From the NCBI GenBank assembly GCA_022571215.1, contig JACZYG010000004.1:57777-121776 (forward strand): DNA of 64,000 nucleotides. The letters run 5' to 3'. Under the pieces are notes generated by a model. That model saw nothing but the letters and a program-made list of their open reading frames with translations. It was not told where the DNA came from and did no database searches. Numbering within the stretch: the stretch's first letter is position 1; every line of letters begins with the position of its first letter. Positions 42,086-49,451 of this stretch are shown one piece after another. This DNA is from Fidelibacterota bacterium (GTDB taxonomy: Bacteria; Fidelibacterota; SORT01). The translations under genes and the position numbers were made by a program.

Positions 42086-44248
42086 CTATACCTGTTGATA
42101 CTTGACAGGTGAAAAATCGACTTCCCTTTCAGCGATTTTTACGCTTTTAACGCGAATTTCCAGCTTATCTCCGAGCATATAACTCTTTCTCGTATCCCTC
42201 CCTATAAACCGATGTTTCTCTTTTTCAAAATCATAATAATCATCCCTGAGCGAGCTGACGGGTATGAATCCCTCTACCGGAAAATCCAAAAGCTCTACAA
42301 ACAATCCCGAGGATATAACTCCTGAAATAATTCCTTCAAATTTTTCACCGATTTTTCCCGATAGAAATTTTACTTCTTTTATCCTTGCGTGCGCTCTTTC
42401 AGCCCTTACCGCGTTTATCTCACGTTCGGTGCATTGAGCGGCTGTTTTTTTCATCCTGTCATTTCCCGGTCGGACTCTTCTAATATCTTCACCTGAATAT
42501 TTCTTTAGAAGTCGATGAATCAGAAGGTCCGAATATCGCCGTATCGGAGAGGTAAAATGAGTATAGTGCTTGAACGCAAGAGCGAAATGGCCAATATTTT
42601 TATCTGAATAAATGGCTTTGGACATCGAACGCAGAGCAATTTTTTCCAATAGATTTTTTTCGGGAAGTTTCTCTATGAGCGTCATGATATCACGAAAATC
42701 TTTAGACCTTATAGGAGTCGGTACCTTGATATTCACTCCCACGAATTTTAACATCTCTAAAAAGTTTTTAATCTCATCTTCCTTCGGTCTTTCGTGAATT
42801 CGATAAAGAAATGGTAGATTTTCTTTCGCCCTGTCAAGTGATACGTGAGTCGCCACGATCTTGTTCGCCAACAACATGAACTCTTCCACTAACCGATGGC
42901 TGTCTAATCTTTCAGAACGAAACACGTCGATCGGCATACCATTTTTATCAAGTCTGAAAATCGCTTCATATAGGTCAAAATCAATACTTCCAGATGATTT
43001 TCTATTTTTTGAAAGAGTTTTTGCGAGTTGATTCATTGCTTCAAGCTCCTCAAAATAATCTCCCTTTCCCTTTTGCAATATTTCCGCCACCTCATGATAT
43101 GTGAATCTTCTTTTAGAATTTATTATGGACGGTCTCAGCCGATAATTTTCGACAACCCCTTTTGGCGTGACTTCTAAAATCACTGAAAAAGCGTACCTGT
43201 CTTCGTTTGGAACTAAACTGCATAATCCGTTTGATATTCTCTCGGGCAGCATTGGGACAACATTATCAATAAGATAAACGCTTGTCGCTCTCTTTAGAGC
43301 CTCCCTGTCGAGCGCTGAGCCCTCGTTAACATAGTGACTGACATCCGCGATGTGAATTCCGAGCTGATAGTTACCATTCTTTAATACTTCGATTGAAACA
43401 GCATCGTCAAAATCTTTTGCCTCAACGGGATCAATGGTAAAGCACAGCTCGTCTCTAAGATCAAGACGTTTCTTCAGCTGATCCCGCTCGATCCCCTCGT
43501 TTAATTCGGACGATTCCTTTTCTACTTTTTGAGGAAATTTTGCGTTCAATCCGAACTGAACGCAGATCGATCTGAAATCTGTCCCCTGTTCATCGGGATA
43601 TCCGATCACTTCGACTATCTCCACGAAAATTTTATCGATTATATGTTTCCCCTCAATTATTCGAGCGACGACCTTTTGTCCCGGTTTTCCTTTTTTATCT
43701 TTTCCTTTCATGACGGGAATATTGTTACGCAACGCCCGTTCATCGGGAACGACTTCAAGCTTGCCTCTTTCTCTTATTAGAGTCCCAACAATTTGCGTTC
43801 TCTTCCGTTCGACTATGTCAATTACTCTTCCCTCAGAGCTTGGACCTACCTTGCGTGGAAAGACTCGTACTCTTACAATATCACCGCCTAAAGCTCCGCT
43901 CATATCGTCGGAAGAGATAAATATATCAGGGCCATCATCAACGAGAAGAAACCCAAATCCCCTCATTGTCACCGATAGAACACCCTCGACCAACTTACCT
44001 TCTCTTTTTGAGGCGTTTTGATCTCTACCTTTTTTTCTGACCTTCCCGGACAGAACAATCTTGGAAGAATATCGAGATTTTCCATACTTGCTGATCTTGC
44101 CCGCTTCGCTCAATCCGGTAAGGATTCGCTTAAATTTTATGTAATTGTTACCTTTTACGCCAACCGCTCTCGCGATCTCTTTTTGTTTGAATTTCTTACC
44201 CTCTTCGAGTTCAAGAAAATTCATTACTTTTTCGTTTAACCTGTTCAT
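42086..44248 (-). CDS. rnr: Ribonuclease R
   Basis: 720 residues. A 3'-5' exoribonuclease for structured RNA. It has an N-terminal winged helix (LEEGKKFKQKEIARAVGVKG), cold-shock domains (VEGVLSVTMRGFGFLLVD), and the RNB catalytic domain: TIDPVEAKDFDDAVSIEVLKNG carries the metal-binding Asp cluster and HIADVSHYVNEGSALDREA follows. The C-terminal S1 domain (GEKFEGIISGVISSGLFVELLDF) is present; the lysine-rich tail of enterobacterial RNase R is missing. Confidence 0.95.
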   Translation of the reverse strand: MNRLNEKVMNFLELEEGKKFKQKEIARAVGVKGNNYIKFKRILTGLSEAGKISKYGKSRYSSKIVLSGKVRKKGRDQNASKREGKLVEGVLSVTMRGFGFLLVDDGPDIFISSDDMSGALGGDIVRVRVFPRKVGPSSEGRVIDIVERKRTQIVGTLIRERGKLEVVPDERALRNNIPVMKGKDKKGKPGQKVVARIIEGKHIIDKIFVEIVEVIGYPDEQGTDFRSICVQFGLNAKFPQKVEKESSELNEGIERDQLKKRLDLRDELCFTIDPVEAKDFDDAVSIEVLKNGNYQLGIHIADVSHYVNEGSALDREALKRATSVYLIDNVVPMLPERISNGLCSLVPNEDRYAFSVILEVTPKGVVENYRLRPSIINSKRRFTYHEVAEILQKGKGDYFEELEAMNQLAKTLSKNRKSSGSIDFDLYEAIFRLDKNGMPIDVFRSERLDSHRLVEEFMLLANKIVATHVSLDRAKENLPFLYRIHERPKEDEIKNFLEMLKFVGVNIKVPTPIRSKDFRDIMTLIEKLPEKNLLEKIALRSMSKAIYSDKNIGHFALAFKHYTHFTSPIRRYSDLLIHRLLKKYSGEDIRRVRPGNDRMKKTAAQCTEREINAVRAERAHARIKEVKFLSGKIGEKFEGIISGVISSGLFVELLDFPVEGFIPVSSLRDDYYDFEKEKHRFIGRDTRKSYMLGDKLEIRVKSVKIAEREVDFSPVKYQQV

Positions 44249-44397
44249 TTATTAAAACTTATACTCCTTTTTACTATAACTTATAAATATAGCGACATAA
44301 TTCGGGAAGTGCAATTCCCTCAAAATTAACAAAACACTTGTGAATAAATCGACAGCTTTGTGAGAGACGTGTTAAATTAGTTATTACCGGTTCGAGT
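44249..44397. other. Intergenic, no feature seen
   Basis: 149 bases between the RNase R and MenG/UbiE genes, both on the minus strand. No clear terminator or promoter is visible. Confidence 0.4.
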
Positions 44398-45126
44398 TTA
44401 TTTGATGCCTCTGACCAGCGCGACACTCCCAAATCCTAACTTTTTTACTTTTATAAAGTTAAATCCTACCTGCTCCATCATTAGTCCCACCTCTTCCGCA
44501 TCCGGCACATTGGCAATCGAGTCAGGCAGGTAATCGTATGCCGCGCGGTCGCCTGTGATAAAACCCCCGAGAATCGGAACAATATTATTGAAGTAAATTC
44601 TGAATAGACGATCAATCACTTCTGACTTCATGTGTGTTAATTCAAGGGAAGCGAATCTTCCTCCCGGTTTCAATACCCGGTAAACTTCACTGAACATTTT
44701 CCCTATTCCGTCAACATTCCGCAATGAAAACCCCGTCGCAACTCCTTCAAACAAATCGTCTTGAAACGGCAATTCAAGCGCGTCCGCCCTGCTGAATAAA
44801 ACATTTTCCTCTTTGTTTTCGCTTCCTCTGTTCAAAGCCACTTTTAACATATTTTCGGAAAAATCAATACCGATAACTTTTTCCACACCTGATTTTTTAA
44901 ATAGAAACGCTAAATCCCCCGTCCCGCACGCTATGTCCAATACGCCGTTTGTTCCACTGCCGACAGCCTCCTTTACGGTCAGCAGTTTCCAGCGACGGTG
45001 CATACCCGCTGTCATAAGGTCATTCAACAGATCATAGCGATGAGCTATACTGTCAAACATAAGTTGGACAGCTTCCGCTTTTTCCATTGAACTGCCGCTT
45101 TCTTTCTGATACGGTACTACAGCCAT
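44398..45126 (-). CDS. ubiE: Demethylmenaquinone/ubiquinone methyltransferase
   Basis: 242 residues from ATG 45126; a longer frame to 45168 is open but not family-like. UbiE/MenG features: VQLMFDSIAHRYDLLNDLMTAG, MHRRWK, the SAM motif VLDIACGTGDLAFLFKKSG, IGIDFSENMLKVA, ATGFSLRNVDG and the ending PDAEEVGLMMEQVGF. It methylates the quinone ring at the last step of menaquinone synthesis, and in some organisms of ubiquinone. Given the likely lineage, menaquinone is the more probable product. Confidence 0.93.
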   Translation of the reverse strand: MAVVPYQKESGSSMEKAEAVQLMFDSIAHRYDLLNDLMTAGMHRRWKLLTVKEAVGSGTNGVLDIACGTGDLAFLFKKSGVEKVIGIDFSENMLKVALNRGSENKEENVLFSRADALELPFQDDLFEGVATGFSLRNVDGIGKMFSEVYRVLKPGGRFASLELTHMKSEVIDRLFRIYFNNIVPILGGFITGDRAAYDYLPDSIANVPDAEEVGLMMEQVGFNFIKVKKLGFGSVALVRGIK

Positions 45127-45184
45127 ATTCCTCTGCTTTATGCTTTTTAATCCCGCACAATATAACACCGCTACCTCTCAGAAA

Positions 45185-45259
45185 CTACAACCATGCAGTT
45201 TTGAGGAGAGCATCCTCCCCGAAACGTCTGCGCAGTGATGATTTCAGAATAGAACCGAA
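45185..45259 (-). pseudogene. C-terminal remnant of a second Y-family polymerase gene
   Basis: Reading 45259 to 45185 gives ILKSSLRRRFGEDALLKTAWL followed by TAG, matching the end of the Y-family gene at 46553 (LDSLRRRFGEGTVLKAAWL). The DNA is also similar but diverged, so this is the tail of a paralogue whose body has been lost, with the lipoprotein gene now between them. Confidence 0.7.
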
Positions 45260-45332
45260 TAAAAAGGCTTTTCACACTGAGGCAAAGCCTTGTCTTGATC
45301 AAGCAGTTCATTCTGACACACATCCTCACGGC

Positions 45333-46472
45333 TTATTCATAAGATATGGTAATATAAAATGGGGTCAGTTTTTTGTACAAAGAATAGTTAAAGAGTTTTA
45401 AATGCTTGCGCTTGCTGGTGATATGCGCATAAAGGCTCGTAAAATATTCCCAGGGGTATGTGCGATCAGCTATGTAGCCGGCATATATTTGGTACATTTT
45501 TCCTTGTTGTATCGCGCCGAGTTCATATAATTCCTTTAAATCTATATACATTTTATCTAGGAAATCATTTCTAAAGGGCTCAATAATAGTTTCCCCGGGC
45601 TGAAATACTCTATGATCCGTTGCCGGGACACCTGCGCTTAAAAATGTATAGCCCCATACGAATCCTTCGGATAATGTCGATTCGATAACAAACGGTTCCT
45701 CATTTTCCGTAATAGCATATCCAACCTGATGGATTGGATAAGAAAAGCTTCTTATTAATAATATCTTGTCAGTCAGATTTGTCGCTTTAAACTCAATCCA
45801 GAGCGTATCGTAAATGCTGTATTCCGTCTTAGGCAGAATAACTTCAAATGCAAGCTGCTGGGTCAAGAACAATGTCTTCAGCATATGCTGGGGCTTCCCG
45901 TTCGTCACAACTATCGTGTCACTCTGCCAGGCGTAATAAGGATATTCCGCCCTGATAATCCATTCGCCGTCCTCAAGTTGTGGTATTACATAGTATCCAA
46001 GGCTGTCGGTGGGAAGGTAATCTATCTCATTATCATTCCGAAGCCAGCTTATCTTTACGGCGGCATGGTCAACCTGATTTTCCATTATAACCCTGCCGAG
46101 GAAATTAAAGACCTCAACAATAACCTCATCATACACCTCTTCAAAGGAGGCACGAATGACTGTATTCCCCTCTTTTTTAGTGTTAATAATCCCGTCATCC
46201 GCTATGGCGAGTATTGTAGTATCTTGAACGCTCCAGTTAATCCTTTCTCCTCCCGTAATGGTGCTATCTCCTATATGCACCGTGGCGGTAATCTGTGCTG
46301 TGTCTCCTGTCGCAACTTTCAGCCGGCTTAGTGAAATCATTACTTCAGGGATTATTTCTTCGTTTTTATCCTCGGCGGTTGGTGAATCCTCACATGCGGA
46401 TTGAAGAACAAACGCGAAAAGAATATATGATATGATTCTTTTATTGATCAAAATGAAACTGACATAATGCAT
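45333..46472 (-). CDS. Lipoprotein with bacterial Ig-like domain
   Basis: 379 residues. Lipoprotein signal ISYILFAFVLQSACEDSP. Then a Big_2-type Ig domain (VMISLSRLKVATGDTAQITATV... INWSVQDTTILAIADDGIINTKKEGNTVIRAS; about 45-120), a beta domain resembling a carboxypeptidase-regulatory module (VKISWLRNDNEIDYLPTDSLGYYVIPQLEDGEW), and a second half of unknown type (VGYAITENEEPF, FQPGETI). Anchored outside the cytoplasmic membrane, possibly on the cell surface. Function unknown. Confidence 0.7.
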   Translation of the reverse strand: MHYVSFILINKRIISYILFAFVLQSACEDSPTAEDKNEEIIPEVMISLSRLKVATGDTAQITATVHIGDSTITGGERINWSVQDTTILAIADDGIINTKKEGNTVIRASFEEVYDEVIVEVFNFLGRVIMENQVDHAAVKISWLRNDNEIDYLPTDSLGYYVIPQLEDGEWIIRAEYPYYAWQSDTIVVTNGKPQHMLKTLFLTQQLAFEVILPKTEYSIYDTLWIEFKATNLTDKILLIRSFSYPIHQVGYAITENEEPFVIESTLSEGFVWGYTFLSAGVPATDHRVFQPGETIIEPFRNDFLDKMYIDLKELYELGAIQQGKMYQIYAGYIADRTYPWEYFTSLYAHITSKRKHLKLFNYSLYKKLTPFYITISYE

Positions 46473-46552
46473 ACCGTAACATCGTATTTAATTCTATTGT
46501 ATATAATATCTTTATGAGTTTCAGTCAAGATTAATATCGTTAGTGTTACAAA

Positions 46553-47713
46553 CTACAGCCAGGCGGCTTTGAGGACAGTTCCCTCCCCGAAACGTCTGCG
46601 CAGTGAGTCGAGCGCTCTGTTCAATGAAATTTGTTTTTCCCTTTCAGCCGTTTCATCAAAGAGTTCCAGCTGCCTTAAAGAACGTGAAAGACGCCGAGCT
46701 TGGATCTCTATTGCGCGGATACGGATGCGTCTTTTCACCGTTCGTTTGAAAAGGTCCGAGCTCACGGCGCAGATGTCGTCATCAAGAAAAAGCGGATGTC
46801 TCAGCTTCACGCTTCCGCGTTCCTCTTTTTCATCGGAATAGCTGACAAGAATACGAAGTTCTCCCGCATGAACATTTTTCTTCCTCAATTCATAACCGAT
46901 GCGCAATGTCATCTTTCCCAATGAAGCAAGAAGTTGATTCCAATCGTTCGTATCCTCATCGAAGGTGATCTCCTCCCGGAGAAACGGCTCAACACTCGGA
47001 AGACGCACGGGAGACGTGTCAACAGCGTTCGATTGACGATGAACAACACCCCCCTTCTCTCCGAGCAGCATAACGAGATGCTCTAATGAGAGCGCCGCTA
47101 CCTGACCGATCTTCATAAGGTTAACCTCCCTAAGCGCTTCAAACACCAATTTGCGGACGACCGGAAGCCTGTGAACGTTGTACGGACTGATAAAAGATGC
47201 TTCTTTACCCGTTTGGATCTCCCGTATGCTCAGCGGTTCCGTAACAGCTGAGGCTATGCGACTTGTAAGTTTGTTGCTCGCTACGCCTATAGCGGTGTCA
47301 AGCGAAAGACGATGCCGTATTTCTTTTTGAATTTTCATCGCTGTATCAGTCGCCGGACCGAAAAGACGATTTGTTCCTGAAAGGTCGAGATAAGAATTAC
47401 CCCAAAGATGAGGCTCGACAAGAGGGGTAAAATTAGAATAGATTTTCCACAATGCCCTCGATGCGCGCCTGTAAAGCCTTCTATTGGGCGGCAAAAGCAC
47501 TGCGGACGGTGATAGTCTCACTGCTTGTTGAAGAGCCATTCCGGGGTATACACCGTCTGAGCGAACTTCTTCCGAGACAGCAATGACAAGGCTCCGCGCG
47601 GAATTTACCGGCGCCACTATAATCGGCTTTTCCCTTAGCGACGAATCGGCTACCCTTTCGACCGCAACGGGGAATGCGGGTACCTGAACTGCTGATATAT
47701 GTCTTTCTGTCAT
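46553..47713 (-). CDS. Y-family DNA polymerase homologue lacking catalytic acids (ImuB-like)
   Basis: 386 residues. Global pattern of Y-family polymerases (VIAVSEEVRSDGVYPGMALQQAVRLSP; IGVASNKLTSRIASA; LPVVRKLVFEALREVNLMKIG). The usual N-terminal HIDMDAFYASVE is replaced by SAVQVPAFPVAVE, and the SIDEAYLD motif is WGNSYLD, so both metal-binding acids are absent. This is typical of ImuB, which acts without catalysis in mutagenesis with DnaE2. No imuA or dnaE2 is next to it here. Alternatively an inactivated DinB relative. Confidence 0.8.
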   Translation of the reverse strand: MTERHISAVQVPAFPVAVERVADSSLREKPIIVAPVNSARSLVIAVSEEVRSDGVYPGMALQQAVRLSPSAVLLPPNRRLYRRASRALWKIYSNFTPLVEPHLWGNSYLDLSGTNRLFGPATDTAMKIQKEIRHRLSLDTAIGVASNKLTSRIASAVTEPLSIREIQTGKEASFISPYNVHRLPVVRKLVFEALREVNLMKIGQVAALSLEHLVMLLGEKGGVVHRQSNAVDTSPVRLPSVEPFLREEITFDEDTNDWNQLLASLGKMTLRIGYELRKKNVHAGELRILVSYSDEKEERGSVKLRHPLFLDDDICAVSSDLFKRTVKRRIRIRAIEIQARRLSRSLRQLELFDETAEREKQISLNRALDSLRRRFGEGTVLKAAWL

Positions 47714-48454
47714 ATTATATACGCTTTTTGTTCACTTAATCTAACGCGCATTTTATAAGTTGTCAAGAGGATTTAACGCTGCATCAACACAGTTGATGCA
47801 CTCCATAATAGACACACCTCATTTTCCATCTTTTCTTGGTTGTCAGGGCAATAAAACTTCCCTACTTCTAAAGGAGGGAACTGAGAAACCTCCTCCCTTG
47901 AGGGAGGTGGTTTGTGACTATTTTCGTTGTGAAGTTTCAGTTAAAAACCGTTAAAACGGTTTCTCGTAACGTTTCGTATCAGTAACCCCTGGATTAATCC
48001 AGGGGTTATCGAGAGAAGCTTAATATTTGAACCATTTCAATGGTTTTAATATAGATAGCGGACAAATGAAGGCGAAAAAGAATACATAACTGACGGGGTA
48101 TTGATTATTAAAAAAATATCCCTAACTTATTATGTTCAACGTGTTTTATAATTCGGAAGGGTGGTGTATTATATGCATTGATATTACCTCGCCATTCAAA
48201 ACGGATACAACATTTAATTTTTACAAAGCGGAAGTTCGCTGATAGGCGGTATAATATGTTCCCAAATACCATATTTGTGAATCCCGATTTAAGAGATGAA
48301 AACCGACATGATAATAGCGTGCCGCCTTGCTGCATGTCGGTTGAGTGAATGGAACAGATATTACAATGATTTTGAAATAAGGAAACATCTGTTTGAATTA
48401 AGCGAAGTAATGATCACGAAAAGTCTAATTGAACACTAAGGAGGGTGAGGTAAA
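47714..48454. other. Non-coding region with several perfect palindromes
   Basis: Over 700 bases without a supported gene. It contains the palindrome cluster at 47858-48045; the remainder (48100-48430) has many stop codons in all frames, and an open frame on the minus strand at 48108-48335 is low in likelihood. The SD AAGGAGGGTGAGG for the next gene lies at 48440-48452. Confidence 0.6.
47858..48045. repeat. Run of perfect palindromes, same family as those near 30.7-31.1 kb
   Basis: Five hairpins: 47858-47880, 47886-47913 (AAACC-CCTCCCT core), 47945-47962 (AAACCGTTAAAACGGTTT), 47983-48008 (26-base perfect palindrome with AACCCCTGGATT arms) and 48030-48045. The AAACCGTT and AACCCCT arms recur inside the MITE-like element, so this looks like a decayed copy or a related repeat. 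Confidence 0.65.
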
Positions 48455-48874
48455 ATGAGATATTTACTTATCATAGCGGTGATATTTATGGCTTGCGAGG
48501 GACCGGTAGGTCCGGTGGGCGTTCAGGGCGCAGCTGGAGCTGACGGCATTAACGGCGCCGATGGAGAGCAGGGAATACAGGGTGAGCCGGGACCAGGAAC
48601 AAGAACAATATTAACGGGAACAGTAATTGACAATTCGGATTTTGTTGATATACCGGGGCTAAACCCCGATGACCCGCCCTCAATTGACGTATATATTTGT
48701 CCTACTAATTCTGAATGTCTACCATTGCCCATAACGCTATTTACCAATGATTTGGGAGACTTTACTACAACACACTTATTGGCTGCTAATGGTATTTTTA
48801 TAATTAACGCAGCCAGTCTCATACTCGCAAGAGGTGGAACCAGTGGAACATATGTAATAGTGATGGTTGAGTGA
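48455..48874 (+). CDS. Collagen-like lipoprotein
   Basis: 139 residues with a lipoprotein signal (LLIIAVIFMACEGP). Immediately after the lipobox is a short collagen-like run of Gly-X-Y triplets (GPVGPVGVQGAAGADG... GEQGIQGEPGPG), then a C-terminal beta domain (TVIDNSDFVDIPGLNPDDPPSIDVYI). The strong SD AAGGAGGGTGAGG confirms the start. Proteins of this type, with a few G-X-Y repeats followed by a globular head, are often surface-exposed trimeric stalks. Function unknown. Confidence 0.8.
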   Translation: MRYLLIIAVIFMACEGPVGPVGVQGAAGADGINGADGEQGIQGEPGPGTRTILTGTVIDNSDFVDIPGLNPDDPPSIDVYICPTNSECLPLPITLFTNDLGDFTTTHLLAANGIFIINAASLILARGGTSGTYVIVMVE

Positions 48875-48932
48875 ACACACCTCACAGAAGGAAAGATTCA
48901 CCTTATTATCGGATGTCGTTTAATGTAAATAG

Positions 48933-49055
48933 CAGGAAAGTAACCGATTCGCAAAGGTAAAAGATAAGAAATTAGCGGTGATGGTGTTAAGAAAAGCGAT
49001 AGAGGCAGAATTTAAACCAAAAGTAGATAGACGCTTAAAAGAAATACAGCCCTGA
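48933..49055 (+). other. Possible fragment of a decayed small gene
   Basis: A 40-codon frame between stop codons reads FAKVKDKKLAVMVLRKAIEAEFKPKVDRRLKEIQP, a helical, charged, protein-like sequence. It lacks a start codon with an SD and I recognise no family. It may be the end of a lost gene. Confidence 0.25.
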
Positions 49056-49074
49056 AATGGTAGTACATTTATTG

Positions 49075-49147
<73 letters not shown>

Positions 49148-49451
49148 TAATATTTCACTGTTAAATATAAACAGTTAACTGTCAGAAAAACAATCAATAA
49201 TGGAATATTTTGCAAGTATCATGCGATATTTGAAAGGTTATTAACAACTTATTAACACAAATTGTCGTGAATTTGGAGCTATTACCACTATATATGGTAT
49301 TTTCTTCTTGACTACCAATTTCGCAGTTGCTACATTCATTTCCCAGTGGATTAGGTGTCTTGTAACACAATTTTTTTCACTTTATGAAAGTAAAATATAA
49401 ATGCGGCAGAGAGATATTTCTGTTTGCATACCCACCGAAGAGGAAAAGCGG
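49148..49451 (+). other. Regulatory gap upstream of nrdJ
   Basis: About 300 bases without a gene. It contains the NrdR-like box and promoter listed separately and otherwise AT-rich DNA; no cobalamin riboswitch signature was found by eye. Confidence 0.5.
49283..49336 (+). promoter_or_regulatory. NrdR-like palindrome and sigma-70 promoter of nrdJ
   Basis: TACCACTATATATGGTA (49283-49299) is an inverted repeat close to the NrdR box pattern. TTGACT (49308-49313), 17 bases, then TACATT (49331-49336) form a promoter just downstream. A palindrome overlapping the -35 side fits repression by NrdR. A second box, usually present, was not found. Confidence 0.5.

Noticed and set aside
47858..48045. CRISPR array
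   Set aside because: The palindromes differ from each other and are not direct repeats with spacers.
48108..48335. 75-codon minus-strand frame
   Set aside because: No SD, odd composition, located in non-coding DNA near palindromes.
49148..49400. Cobalamin riboswitch upstream of nrdJ
   Set aside because: No B12-box-like GCCACTG core or extended pairing was found.
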